From the IMG/VR virus record IMGVR_UViG_3300025671_000513, positions 1 through 24,432 of that record: DNA of 24,432 nucleotides; one strand, 5' to 3'. The translations under genes and the position numbers were made by a program. Position 1 is the stretch's first letter, and each line of letters begins with the position of its first letter. This stretch comes from a virus. The notes under the pieces were generated by a model. It made no database searches, was not told the DNA's origin, and saw only the letters and a list, made by a program, of their open reading frames with translations. Below are positions 1-9,110 of this stretch, piece by piece.

Positions 1-249
1 CCCAAGATGACGATAGACCATATCAACAACGATAAACTTGATAATAGGTTGGAGAACCTACGACTAACGACCAATGCGTTTAATTGTAGAAGGAGGGAAT
101 ATAACAAACTCAATATGGAACTCGCAGAAGAGATTAGAGATTTGTATTCAAAAAATATTTATAGTTATTCACAACTGGCAGCGATGTTTGATGTTGCCAA
201 AACCACAATTTCAAATTGTATAACAGGAAAAACTTGGAACAAGATATGA
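1..249 (+). CDS. HNH homing endonuclease, C-terminal part (5' end outside window)
   Basis: The frame is open from base 1, so the gene starts upstream of the window. The visible 82 residues begin with the second half of an HNH_3-type nuclease site: a T-I-D-H-I-N-N-D-K stretch followed by N-R-L-E-N-L-R-L and a late N, which matches the family pattern H-x-D-x-(N)-N-x-x-x-N-L. Residues about 38-80 (counting from ATG at 7) look like a helix-turn-helix DNA-binding tail (S-Q-L-A-A-M-F-D-V-A-K-T-T-I-S-N). Free-standing HNH endonucleases of this type nick or cut phage DNA and spread by homing. Its TGA stop overlaps the ATG of the tail chaperone (ATGA), so it is inserted into the late operon without breaking it. 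The family call is firm; whether the enzyme is intact cannot be judged. Confidence 0.85.
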   Translation, partial: PKMTIDHINNDKLDNRLENLRLTTNAFNCRRREYNKLNMELAEEIRDLYSKNIYSYSQLAAMFDVAKTTISNCITGKTWNKI

Positions 250-911
250 GTATTAACTTAACGATAGACGGACAGAAATACTCCGTAAAGGAACGATTAA
301 CACTTGGGGAGTATATGACCCTACAGAAGATACAGAAAGGGGATTTATCCACCCCCAAATTACTTGAGACAATTACTGGTGTTCCTGAAAAGGAAATCAA
401 AAAGATTGATAGTAAAAGAACATTATATCTTGTTAATAAGATTATGAAGGAGAAGATGGAGGATAAGAAGAACCCCGTTCAAGCAACCTTTGAGTTTAAT
501 GGTAAGTTATATGGACTTGAAACAGATTTAACAAAACTTAACTTTGGGGGTTGGATAGATTTGGAAACCTTTATCAGTTTGGGGTTCAACGATAATCTAA
601 ATAAGATTGTGGCACTTTATTACAGACCCATACAAGCACAATTAGGTAAGAAGTATATATTAGAACCTTACGACACCGATGATTGTTTAAAACGAGCAGA
701 AGAGTTCTTGGAACTCCCCTTTGATATTGTATCAGGAGCATCGCGTTTTTTTTTGACCTTTACAAAGACATATACAGAAGATACGCTACATATTTTGAGA
801 CGGAGGAACCAGAGAATGAAGAGGAGGTTGAAGGCAGTAAGTTATATGAAGAAGATACTACCGAACTGGCTGGTTGGGAAAATACCGCAAGGTTTTACCA
901 AACCCAACTGA
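246..911 (+). CDS. Tail assembly chaperone, short form (lambda gpG-like role)
   Basis: This 221-residue protein lies several genes upstream of the tape measure, the usual neighbourhood of siphovirus tail assembly chaperones, which coat the tape measure and recruit tube subunits. The start at 246 is preferred over an upstream ATG at 216 because it gives a 4-base ATGA overlap with the HNH stop. Residues 1-169 look like a normal soluble mixed alpha/beta domain. After a T9 run (746-754) the zero frame yields only a basic tail of about 52 residues rich in R and K (RRR, KRR), ending at 911. The -1 frame instead stays open to 1060. No sequence family is recognised directly; the role is inferred from position plus the frameshift signature typical of G/GT genes. 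Confidence 0.6.
   Translation: MSINLTIDGQKYSVKERLTLGEYMTLQKIQKGDLSTPKLLETITGVPEKEIKKIDSKRTLYLVNKIMKEKMEDKKNPVQATFEFNGKLYGLETDLTKLNFGGWIDLETFISLGFNDNLNKIVALYYRPIQAQLGKKYILEPYDTDDCLKRAEEFLELPFDIVSGASRFFLTFTKTYTEDTLHILRRRNQRMKRRLKAVSYMKKILPNWLVGKIPQGFTKPN
746..755 (+). other. Probable -1 ribosomal frameshift (slippery) site
   Basis: Nine consecutive T are followed by G. In the zero frame the codons read CGT TTT TTT TTG, so both T TTT TTT (746-752) and T TTT TTG (749-755) fit the X XXY YYZ slippery pattern. A -1 slip moves ribosomes from the short chaperone frame into an ORF that runs without a stop to 1060. No obvious downstream pseudoknot was seen by eye. A homopolymer sequencing error is the alternative explanation. 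Confidence 0.65.
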
Positions 912-1060
912 TGACTTTGGCTCAAGACGACATAACAAAGATTGATATAATTTTAAAATACTCAACGAGTAGATGTTTTAACTATTTATCATATATCAAG
1001 GACAAACAGACAAGAGAATTAAACGCCATAAAGAAAGCAAGACAAAAACAAAATAGATGA
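752..1060 (+). CDS. Tail assembly chaperone, frameshifted C-terminal extension (gpT-like)
   Basis: Read in the -1 frame from codon TTT at 752, this segment encodes 102 residues beginning F-D-L-Y-K-D-I-Y-R-R-Y. It continues through an acidic stretch (E-T-E-E-P-E-N-E-E-E-V-E) to a basic end (K-K-A-R-Q-K-Q-N-R). It has no start codon of its own near the junction. Its TGA stop (1058-1060) overlaps the ATG of the next gene (1057) in the same ATGA arrangement used elsewhere in this operon, which argues that the frame is translated. Joined to residues 1-169 of the short form it would give a protein of about 271 residues, a layout matching lambda G/GT. The extension would be expected to bind the tape measure. 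It also explains the apparent gap at 912-1056. Confidence 0.65.
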   Translation, partial: FDLYKDIYRRYATYFETEEPENEEEVEGSKLYEEDTTELAGWENTARFYQTQLMTLAQDDITKIDIILKYSTSRCFNYLSYIKDKQTRELNAIKKARQKQNR

Positions 1061-1545
1061 TATATCCTGAAATGACTTTTAATAGAGTGATTGACGAATT
1101 ATTCAAGTTCGCAAAATATCACAAACAGATAAACAATTATGGGTTTGGAAACCTTGTTGATTTTTCAAGAAGGAATGAAGAAGTTGATGATGTTAAATAC
1201 CCCCTATTTTTTATCACCCCACAGAATATCACATATAATAAAACGACAACAGAATATACGATTAGTATTGTCTTTGGTGATATATTACAGGAGGACTATG
1301 ATGATGGTAAGAACTCCATATCCAATATGAGTATGATTGCGAAGGATTTAATATCATACATTACCAACCCCCCATCTAACCCCAATTCCGTTGATTTAAC
1401 GGAGTTGTTTGATATATCTTTACCTGTAAGTGCTATACCCTTCCAAGAAAGATTTAACGACTATATCGGGGGTGTTTCATTAGACATAACATTTATTGTT
1501 AGAGATAGTATAAACACTTGTAGTGATATGGTAGTGATTGAGTAA
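1057..1545 (+). CDS. Tail terminator/completion-like protein
   Basis: A 162-residue soluble protein. Its middle has the pattern Y-P-L-F-F-I-T-P-Q (about 48-56), then strand-rich Y-T-I-S-I-V-F-G-D and a D-D-G-K-N-S-I-S-N-M segment leading to a helix (M-I-A-K-D-L-I-S-Y-I). This resembles small neck or tail-terminator proteins of phages of Bacteroidota, which cap the tail tube and join it to the head. The gene starts inside the stop of the chaperone extension and ends by overlapping the next ATG (TAATG), so translation is probably coupled. The family match is from memory of its general pattern, and a different connector role is possible. Confidence 0.4.
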   Translation: MIYPEMTFNRVIDELFKFAKYHKQINNYGFGNLVDFSRRNEEVDDVKYPLFFITPQNITYNKTTTEYTISIVFGDILQEDYDDGKNSISNMSMIAKDLISYITNPPSNPNSVDLTELFDISLPVSAIPFQERFNDYIGGVSLDITFIVRDSINTCSDMVVIE

Positions 1546-2090
1546 TGGAGGAGATGTTAGAAATACTCGTTAAACAACTCAAGGTTGAACTGGCAAAGAA
1601 ATACCAACCAAGAGAATATAATAAGAATAGGAATACAAAAGGTATTCCCAAAACGATAGGACAATATCCAAAGAACAACACAAAGAGATTGAGTGATAGT
1701 ATTGGATATGAGATAAGAGAGATTGATGGTGAAGAGATGGGACTTATTGTAATGGAAGATTATTATGAGTTCGTAGATAGGGGTAGAAACCCTGGTGGTA
1801 ATGGAAAACCTGGTAGTAAGGTTTTTAGAGACGCAATAGATACTTGGGTTAGACAGAAGATAGGAACATTCCCCGGTCTTTCATTTGAGACAACATCGTT
1901 TCTTGTTAGACGAAGTGTCTGGATGAAAGGTATTGGGGGAATAAACTTTATAAACAACGCAATTGATAATATAATAGATGAGATGGTAGATAAAGGTGAG
2001 GACGAGTTCGCAGAACAATTTGAAGAGTTCGTAGATGAAAAACTATTGGTATTATCAAGAAGTTCAAGAGATATAACATATAATCAATAA
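1545..2090 (+). CDS. HK97 gp10-like neck/tail protein
   Basis: This 181-residue protein has an N-terminal helix (M-L-E-I-L-V-K-Q-L-K-V-E-L), a stretch with many K, R and N residues, and then Y-Y-E-F-V-D-R-G-R-N-P-G-G (about 68-80). The last segment resembles the Y-x-x-F-V-E-x-G motif of the HK97 gp10 family of neck or tail-completion proteins. The following S-F-L-V-R-R-S-V-W-M fits the place of that family's 'PFLxPA' segment. An acidic helix (D-E-F-A-E-Q-F-E-E-F-V-D-E) is near the end. It overlaps its neighbours on both sides by one base (TAATG). It probably acts at the head-tail junction, but the exact family is uncertain because the sequence is divergent. Confidence 0.5.
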   Translation: MEEMLEILVKQLKVELAKKYQPREYNKNRNTKGIPKTIGQYPKNNTKRLSDSIGYEIREIDGEEMGLIVMEDYYEFVDRGRNPGGNGKPGSKVFRDAIDTWVRQKIGTFPGLSFETTSFLVRRSVWMKGIGGINFINNAIDNIIDEMVDKGEDEFAEQFEEFVDEKLLVLSRSSRDITYNQ

Positions 2091-3820
2091 TGGGACAGAT
2101 TAGTATAATAAAAGATATTGAGGGGACACAACCAACATTATCCCCCGACAATTATTTTGTGGTTTCAGCAACCACAAATGAAGAGTTTAATTTTAGATAT
2201 GTATATGATTTATATGTCTTTGGTGAAAAGGTCTTTACAGGTAAATTAACCCCCAACCCTGAAGGTTTAGGTATTATCCCCGTAGGAGAGATTATACACG
2301 ATTACGCAAGGAACGCACCCATAGCATTTTCAGCAACAACAGGTGGTGGTGGAACATCATTATTCGTTCATCAAACAGAATACTTTACAACCCCTCAACA
2401 GAACGAGGTGGTGAATTGGTGGGCTAATTTCGGTGAAGAACATTCATCAACCATTTCATCACAACCTATAGGGTATAGTGGTATTGGTTCAGGGACAGGA
2501 GACCCAGCATATCCATCAGGACTACAAAGGAGTTTCTTGGGGACTATGGGTAGAAATATATTTTCTAACTTACCCAAGTTGGATACGGACAAGTTTTTTA
2601 TGAGTGGTTATGATGGGACATTCCCCTCATACCAATCGTTGTTCTTAACCAACTCACCAAGAATAAGAGACATAGGAGAAGATGATTATTTCACATTATC
2701 TGCGTTGAATTATATACTACCAAGTGAAGCAGAACCAAATGGTGATTACTCTTATGTATATGATTGTGAATATAATTTTTATGATAATGAAGGAGCATTA
2801 ATATCAGGTTATACCACATCTAATACAAGAGAAAATGGTGGAGGCCCCAGAAATACTTGTGATGAAGATTATGAGAATTATTCATTACCCACAGATGAGA
2901 CACAGGACTATTGGAATGTGGTTCATATCGCAGCAGGAACAAAGAACCTGTTTATACCAAGTGGAACAAAATATTATACACTTCAATTAAGGGGTGTTCC
3001 TTCACCCCCTCCCCCGACACCCACTCCCACAACCTTACCAGAGGGTTATACATCGTGGAGATTAAGAAGTTGTTGTAATCCTGAAAACACAATACTCGCA
3101 GGTATTCAAAGTGGATATACGGGGTCTGTAAGGGTTTATAACAATACCTGTTATTATGCTGACGAACAGATTTCAGGAGCGGCAATACTCATAGCAGGAG
3201 GAGCCACCCATGCCAATTGTGATGCGTGTAAATTACAATATCCTTGTCGGGCTCAACCAACAAAGGCAGCAAACTACCCGACCCCCACTCCCACTTATGA
3301 CCCATCATCACCTCCATCGGGTAGTAGAAGTAGTTGTCCTGATTGGGATTATTCAAGTGAGATATTCCAATTCAATATTGTAGATGATTGTGATAATCCT
3401 TATGATACAAACCAGTTCTTATTTAAGAACAGATATGGAACTTGGGATTATTTCAAGTTTAATAAAAAGAAGATAGAACAGATTGAAATAGATAGGGAAA
3501 GATACAACCAATTTGATATTAGTTATGGTTCATCTAACCCCATTAAAACCCCTTATGCTCGTGGATTGACTGATTATGCGACACAGATAAGGGAGATACA
3601 CACATACAATACAGGGTTCATTAACGAACCTGATATGTATTACCTTGAGGAGTTATTCACATCAAATGATGTTTATATGATATTGGATAATGGTGTTCCA
3701 TTCCCGATAAACATTATATCCAACACATTTGATAAGAAGACGAAGGGTAGAGGAAAAGAATTAACAAATATTACCATTCAATTTGAGTTCGCTAATAACA
3801 TTAAATTATTGGATAAGTAA
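2090..3820 (+). CDS. Virion (tail) protein with inserted cysteine-rich domain between Pro-Thr linkers
   Basis: A 576-residue protein. Residues 1-300 are strand-rich and gapped by G/S/T-rich loops. At about 302-316 there is a P-S-P-P-P-P-T-P-T-P-T-T linker, followed by a compact domain of about 75 residues with R-S-C-C-N-P, N-T-C-Y-Y and C-D-A-C-K-L-Q-Y-P-C motifs. A second linker (P-T-P-T-P-T, then S-S-P-P-S-G-S) follows. The C-terminal part (F-L-F-K-N-R-Y-G-T-W-D-Y-F-K-F) returns to a conserved core that I associate with tail proteins of Bacteroidota phages. The linker-flanked insert is probably surface-exposed and may touch the host. It lies between the gp10-like gene and a larger tail protein, all overlapping by TAATG. 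The structural role is likely; the precise part (distal tail or baseplate) is inferred. Confidence 0.55.
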   Translation: MGQISIIKDIEGTQPTLSPDNYFVVSATTNEEFNFRYVYDLYVFGEKVFTGKLTPNPEGLGIIPVGEIIHDYARNAPIAFSATTGGGGTSLFVHQTEYFTTPQQNEVVNWWANFGEEHSSTISSQPIGYSGIGSGTGDPAYPSGLQRSFLGTMGRNIFSNLPKLDTDKFFMSGYDGTFPSYQSLFLTNSPRIRDIGEDDYFTLSALNYILPSEAEPNGDYSYVYDCEYNFYDNEGALISGYTTSNTRENGGGPRNTCDEDYENYSLPTDETQDYWNVVHIAAGTKNLFIPSGTKYYTLQLRGVPSPPPPTPTPTTLPEGYTSWRLRSCCNPENTILAGIQSGYTGSVRVYNNTCYYADEQISGAAILIAGGATHANCDACKLQYPCRAQPTKAANYPTPTPTYDPSSPPSGSRSSCPDWDYSSEIFQFNIVDDCDNPYDTNQFLFKNRYGTWDYFKFNKKKIEQIEIDRERYNQFDISYGSSNPIKTPYARGLTDYATQIREIHTYNTGFINEPDMYYLEELFTSNDVYMILDNGVPFPINIISNTFDKKTKGRGKELTNITIQFEFANNIKLLDK

Positions 3821-6141
3821 TGGATACACTACTATTAGTTAAAACACAGGACGCCAGTAGGACAAACTTTATGACCCCTATTGATTTGTATGATAATGTA
3901 TCCATACAGATAGACATACAAGATGGGGACTTATCAGGGTTTGAAAGAAGGAGTAATTACTCCAAGACATTCCGTGTGCCAGCAACCGATAATAATAGTG
4001 AAATATTCAAGTATTTCTATGAGGTTAATGGAACGGATTACAACCCCTATTCTGCTTTACCCTGTGTGGTTCAAATTAACGGAAACGATGTATTCCAAGG
4101 CACCTTAAGATTGAATGGTGTATATAGAAATAATCTATATGATGAGTATGAGGTTTATATCCTACAGGAGTTGGTGGATTTCAATTTATCTTTGGGAGAT
4201 AAAGAGTTAAAAGATTTTAATTGGACTGAATATAACCACGAAGTTAATTATGATAATATCACCGCATCGTGGAGTGCTACGACAGGTGATACACAAGGTA
4301 TATTCGGGGGTGATATAATATACCCTATGATTAATTATGGATTGTCTTATGATAGTTCAGGTAATAGGGAGTTTGATTATTGTATTGGTTCTTCCCCTTG
4401 TATCAATACAGACCCTGGTGCTCTTGAACCGAGTATATGGAGACCGGCAATCAGGATAAAGGCGATTGTTGATAAAATCTTTGAAGAGACAGGATATTCA
4501 TATAATAGTGAGTTCTTTGAAAGTCCTTACTTTAGATTATTATATATGGATTTGGGGTATGATAATGAGTTGGGTATATCATCACCAACATCGGGTGATA
4601 ATCTTAACTTATTCAAGGTTTTTACAAATGGTGAAAATGAGTATATATCATATTCAAAACACATAGGAGGCACCTACTTCCCCTTCAGGTCATTAAATCC
4701 AATAGGTTATGATTATTTGGATAATTATACTCTTGCTGAAACGAACATCACATTTGATGACCCCACCAATTATTTCTCCGTTCCAAAAGACGGAACATAC
4801 GGATTTTCAATAAGATTTTCATATACCAAAGCAGGTTCATTTAACGAAGATTTGAGATTTAAGGTTGAGGTAAGAAAGAGTGATACTTTAGAAGGACTAC
4901 CAACGGGAACAATTATAGATACGGATACTTATGACGCTGATGATACAGACCAACAAGCATTACAACTATTTTCACATAGTTTAACAGCAGGACAATATGT
5001 CGGGGTATTCATAGAGAGTGTAAGTGTTGGAACAGCAGGTTTTAACCAAATACAGACACTCATATTGAAACCTTATAGTTCAGCATATCCCAAACCACAA
5101 TTTCAGTTATATAGTTCCCCCACACTCACCTTAAGTGATTTTGAGGGGAATAAGAATATGCCAGATATTAAGGCAATTGACTTCATTAGAAGTATTATAA
5201 AAATGTTTAATTTGGTATTCATCGTTAATGATACAAAGACAATAACGATAGAACCATTTAACTACTATTTCAGGAATGAAAATAGACAGGTTAAGGATTG
5301 GACTGATAAGTTGGATACATCGTCTTCATACACGATTAAACCCTTTAGTTTTGATATTCCAAAATCACAGAGATTTACCTACTTAAGTTCAGGTGAAGAA
5401 AACTTGGGGAAATACTATGAATATCAATTTAACAAAATATATGGAAGAAAGTTATTAACAAAAAATAGTAATATTCTTAAGGGTGAAGATGTATTGGAAG
5501 TTCCATTTAGAAGTATCCCCACAGATACAATACCAAATAGTAATTATGTGATTATACCGGAGATGTATAAAATAGATGATGATGGTAAAAGAGTTCCAAC
5601 GACTACAGAACCCCATATCTTCTTCTGGTTGGGTAATAGATACTTCTATTCCAATTATCCATCTACAAGTAGTGTATGGAAGTTTAACGATGGTTCTACG
5701 ATACACGATTGGACTACATATCCCGCAGTATCACATTTATCAAGTATTGAACCTTCAACAGACCCAGACAATTTTAGTGATTTGAACTTTGAACCCACTT
5801 GGGATTTCTTTGCGAACAACACATCAAGTATTAACCAATTCACATCAAATAATGTCTTTAATACATTTCATTCACAACTATATAATGAGAAGTATAGTGA
5901 TGAAGCAAGAAAGTTCGTTGGTAAGTTCCTATTGACCCCACAGGATATAGGACAACTGAATATCAACGACAAGATATTCATTAAGGATAGTATGTATAGA
6001 ATTGAAAAAATAACGGGTGCTTCTTTAACAGAAAAGAAACTTACAGAAGTATCTTTAATAAAACAAATTGGGGGTGGTTTTTATTACACAGAAAGTCCTG
6101 TTGATAATCCAACCATACCACCAAATGACCCAATCCCATAA
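3820..6141 (+). CDS. Large tail protein (baseplate/tail-tip hub candidate)
   Basis: A 773-residue protein that opens with a domain containing S-N-Y-S-K-T-F-R-V-P-A-T-D-N-N (about 45-59), a pattern I associate with a tail protein of Bacteroidota phages. Later comes W-R-P-A-I-R-I-K-A-I-V-D-K-I-F-E-E-T-G-Y, a helix typical of the same proteins. The central part is rich in beta-strand and aromatic residues with no signal peptide. The end is Pro-rich (P-V-D-N-P-T-I-P-P-N-D-P-I-P). It lies directly upstream of the tape measure rather than downstream, where tail-tip genes usually sit. It could be a distal tail or hub protein; no enzymatic motif is seen. Confidence 0.5.
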   Translation: MDTLLLVKTQDASRTNFMTPIDLYDNVSIQIDIQDGDLSGFERRSNYSKTFRVPATDNNSEIFKYFYEVNGTDYNPYSALPCVVQINGNDVFQGTLRLNGVYRNNLYDEYEVYILQELVDFNLSLGDKELKDFNWTEYNHEVNYDNITASWSATTGDTQGIFGGDIIYPMINYGLSYDSSGNREFDYCIGSSPCINTDPGALEPSIWRPAIRIKAIVDKIFEETGYSYNSEFFESPYFRLLYMDLGYDNELGISSPTSGDNLNLFKVFTNGENEYISYSKHIGGTYFPFRSLNPIGYDYLDNYTLAETNITFDDPTNYFSVPKDGTYGFSIRFSYTKAGSFNEDLRFKVEVRKSDTLEGLPTGTIIDTDTYDADDTDQQALQLFSHSLTAGQYVGVFIESVSVGTAGFNQIQTLILKPYSSAYPKPQFQLYSSPTLTLSDFEGNKNMPDIKAIDFIRSIIKMFNLVFIVNDTKTITIEPFNYYFRNENRQVKDWTDKLDTSSSYTIKPFSFDIPKSQRFTYLSSGEENLGKYYEYQFNKIYGRKLLTKNSNILKGEDVLEVPFRSIPTDTIPNSNYVIIPEMYKIDDDGKRVPTTTEPHIFFWLGNRYFYSNYPSTSSVWKFNDGSTIHDWTTYPAVSHLSSIEPSTDPDNFSDLNFEPTWDFFANNTSSINQFTSNNVFNTFHSQLYNEKYSDEARKFVGKFLLTPQDIGQLNINDKIFIKDSMYRIEKITGASLTEKKLTEVSLIKQIGGGFYYTESPVDNPTIPPNDPIP

Positions 6142-6152
6142 TATTTATCAGT
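6139..6152 (+). promoter_or_regulatory. ATATTTATNRGT motif before tape measure start
   Basis: TAATATTTATCAGT abuts the ATG at 6153. The same core with the same spacing precedes starts at 9125, 18446 and 19882, and 24133 on the minus strand. It could be a phage-specific late promoter element or a translation-initiation element; no TTTG box lies at promoter distance upstream. Confidence 0.45.
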
Positions 6153-9110
6153 ATGGCGAGAACTATAGCAATTGAATTAGAAGTTAATGGTGTTAAGGAA
6201 AGTGTTAAAACTATAGGTGAGTTAGAAACCGCTATAGAACAATTAACAGAAGAACTTAAAAACACCGATATAGGAACGGAAAAGTTTAACCAATTAACAA
6301 ATGAGTTAAATAAAGCGAAGAGTGAATTAAAGACATTTGAAGCCAGTTTTGAGGGGTTAGACCCCCAACAAAAAACAGCCGCTTATGTCGCTTTCGCAGA
6401 GAGTGTGGCATCAGGTATATTGTTGGCACAGGAAGCGTTAAGGTCATTTGGTGTTGAAAATGAAAATGTTAATAATGCGGTTGAAGCATCAACAAGAGCA
6501 ATCAACATCGCACTTCAGGCTCGTATTCTTTTGGAGGGTGCTTTGGAAGCGAGATTGTTGGCAACAAGTATCGCACAAAAAGCGTTAAATACTTCTGTTG
6601 TGGCGGGGAACAAAGCCCTTAAGGTTTTATTCACAACCATAGCCGCGAACCCATTAGGAGCGGTTCTTGCTGTTGTTGGATTACTGGTGACTGCCTTTAT
6701 TTCTTTGAGTGATGCGACTGAAGAAAATACAGAAGAAACAGATAAGAACAACGAAGCACTTGAAAGACAGAACCAATTAAGGGAGGCTCAGGCTCGTATC
6801 ATACAACAAGCGGAAGATGAGATTAGAAGGGCAAGACAAGAGGGAATACAGGCGTTGAGAGACCAAGAGGATATATTGGAAAGAAGACAAGTTATATTAG
6901 ATGAGGAGGTTGATAGATTAAGGGATTTAGCAAGGGAACAATTACTTCAAATTAACCAACAAAAGATATTAACAGGTAGTGCTGAAGATTTGGAAAAGAT
7001 ATATGATGATTTAATTTCTCAAATAGAAATAGCGACAGAAGAAGCGGGGGCAAATGCGAAGGTATTGGAAGCCTTAAGAAAAGAGTTGGAGAACATAGAT
7101 AAACAAATATCTACCAACGAACTTGATAGGTTTAAAGGTGATTTGGAAGACGCAAGAAAGGAGTTAGATAAGTTAAATAGAAGTGTATTGGAGTTTGGTG
7201 AATTGCCTGAACCCCCCATCATTCAGGAATTACAGAGGTTGATTGAATTACAAAACAGATATATTGAACTTACAGATGAAAGTGAAAAATCGTTAAAAGA
7301 TATATTTAGTGATTTCTTTGTTGATGTTAAAGCAGCCACACAACAAACAGACGACTTTGGTATTGCTTGGGATAAGACAAGAGAGTTCTTAAGTGAGGCT
7401 TTCTCAACAGGTGATGTTGATGATTTCCAAAGAAGGATTACAGAAGTCCAAGAAGAATATTTGGGTGAAAGTTCAAACTTTACTGAAGAACAGAAGAGAG
7501 CCGTAGCGTCTCTATTATCACAATACTCTACCGCATTTGATACATTAACACGATTAGGTCTGGAAGTCCCTGAAGAGTTTAGAAGTGTGGTTTTACCCCT
7601 ATTAGATGGTATTGCTTCAAAGTTAAGATTGGAGGGTTCTATAAACTTTAGAGAGATAAGTGGTGAAGAAGAGATTTTAAGAACAAGTGATACTTTAACT
7701 GATTTGATAAATAATCTTGAAAGTTTAAATGAAACGACTGAAGGAACAGAGGATACATCATTATTTGATTTTGATTTGGAAGAGGATAGGATTGAAAGAA
7801 TTGGACTTGATATAAAAACCCTTCAAGAAGGAACTGAAGAGTTCTATGAAAGAAGAGATGAGTTAATTTCATTATTTAGTGAAAAATATTTGGAGACAGC
7901 GAGATTAAGAAAACTTGCTGATGAAGATGAAACAGCAGCACGAGAGGAAGCGTTAAAACTTGCTACAGAAACCGCTGATAATGTTATTAACACAATACAA
8001 GACATAGCAACAGCAGAAGATGTTATTAGAGGTGTTAATAACGAGGTGGAGGATTTAACAAGAAACCTTGCTGAAGGACAGGATAATATAAAAGTTATTA
8101 CTGGTGCTATTATAGAAAACTTTGATTTAATATCAAAAGAATATGACTTTACAAAGTTATTTGACCCCACAGCAGGTTTGGAACAAAACTTTCAACAGGT
8201 GATTACACTATTGGAGCAATTGGGACTTGAAGGGGTTGAAGTTATATTTGATACAGAAGAAGAAAAGAAAAATATTGTTGAGTTTTTCTTAAAACAAAGA
8301 GAAAACTTGTTAAAAGAAAATGCTGATGCTGAAAAGAAGACACAAGAAGAACTCGTCCAAGAGACATTAAATAATTACCAAGAGATAGTGAATGGGTTAA
8401 ATCAACTTACATTATCTTTGGGTGAAGCATCACAATTACAAATAGAAAGAATTGAAACAAGAAGAGAAGAGAGTTTGAATAACATAGTCGGTGATACTGA
8501 AGAAGCGGAAGCGTTAAGAGCAGAAATCACAGAACAAGCAAACAAAGAAATTGTTGAAATTGAAAGAAAGGCAAGGTTAAGGGAATTACAATTTACGAAG
8601 ATACAAGCGGTCGCTGACTTGGCACAGGCGTTAGTAAATGCTCAAAAATTACCCCCTCCATTTAATGTTATTCAATCAGGTATTGTATCAACCGCAGGTG
8701 GATTACAGATTGCGGTTATACAATCACAGATAGACGACTTACAGGGAGCACAAGGGTTCGCAACAGGAGGTTTTGTGTCTGGACCTGGCACTTCAACAAG
8801 TGATAGTATCCCCGCATTATTAAGTGATGGGGAGTTCGTAGTTAATGCGAAATCAACAAAGAGGTTCTTACCTTTGTTGGAAAAAATAAACAATCAAGAA
8901 GAACAATTTAGAAAGTTTAATAATGGGGGATTTGTGTTAGATGGTTCAAGTTTTATGGGTTCAACTATACAGAATAATTTTGATGATAGTAGAATTATAG
9001 AAGAATTGAGAAAAACACGACAAGAACCCCTACGAGCGTATGTATTTGAGAAGGATATTACTGAAGCCCAACAGATAGAAAAACGCTTACAAGAACTTTC
9101 CAAACTATAA
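6153..9110 (+). CDS. Tape measure protein
   Basis: At 985 residues this is the longest gene in the window. The first 70 residues form a helical coiled-coil-like segment. Residues about 158-186 are a hydrophobic membrane-type segment (L-G-A-V-L-A-V-V-G-L-L-V-T-A-F), as in many tape measures that enter the host envelope. Residues 200-860 are long charged helices rich in E, K, R and Q. Near the C-terminus is G-G-F-V-S-G-P-G-T-S-T-S-D-S-I-P-A-L-L-S followed by D-G-E-F-V-V-N-A, a segment very typical of phage tape measure C-termini. Using the known proportion of about 0.15 nm of tail per residue, tail length would be roughly 150 nm (inference). The upstream gap is 11 bases and carries the ATATTTATNRGT motif. 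No lysozyme or peptidase motif is seen. Confidence 0.92.
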   Translation: MARTIAIELEVNGVKESVKTIGELETAIEQLTEELKNTDIGTEKFNQLTNELNKAKSELKTFEASFEGLDPQQKTAAYVAFAESVASGILLAQEALRSFGVENENVNNAVEASTRAINIALQARILLEGALEARLLATSIAQKALNTSVVAGNKALKVLFTTIAANPLGAVLAVVGLLVTAFISLSDATEENTEETDKNNEALERQNQLREAQARIIQQAEDEIRRARQEGIQALRDQEDILERRQVILDEEVDRLRDLAREQLLQINQQKILTGSAEDLEKIYDDLISQIEIATEEAGANAKVLEALRKELENIDKQISTNELDRFKGDLEDARKELDKLNRSVLEFGELPEPPIIQELQRLIELQNRYIELTDESEKSLKDIFSDFFVDVKAATQQTDDFGIAWDKTREFLSEAFSTGDVDDFQRRITEVQEEYLGESSNFTEEQKRAVASLLSQYSTAFDTLTRLGLEVPEEFRSVVLPLLDGIASKLRLEGSINFREISGEEEILRTSDTLTDLINNLESLNETTEGTEDTSLFDFDLEEDRIERIGLDIKTLQEGTEEFYERRDELISLFSEKYLETARLRKLADEDETAAREEALKLATETADNVINTIQDIATAEDVIRGVNNEVEDLTRNLAEGQDNIKVITGAIIENFDLISKEYDFTKLFDPTAGLEQNFQQVITLLEQLGLEGVEVIFDTEEEKKNIVEFFLKQRENLLKENADAEKKTQEELVQETLNNYQEIVNGLNQLTLSLGEASQLQIERIETRREESLNNIVGDTEEAEALRAEITEQANKEIVEIERKARLRELQFTKIQAVADLAQALVNAQKLPPPFNVIQSGIVSTAGGLQIAVIQSQIDDLQGAQGFATGGFVSGPGTSTSDSIPALLSDGEFVVNAKSTKRFLPLLEKINNQEEQFRKFNNGGFVLDGSSFMGSTIQNNFDDSRIIEELRKTRQEPLRAYVFEKDITEAQQIEKRLQELSKL

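Noticed and set aside
7844-8170. Minus-strand ORF of 108 residues inside the tape measure
   Set aside because: Ser/Ala/Val-rich mirror of the helical coding strand, no start context, no family.
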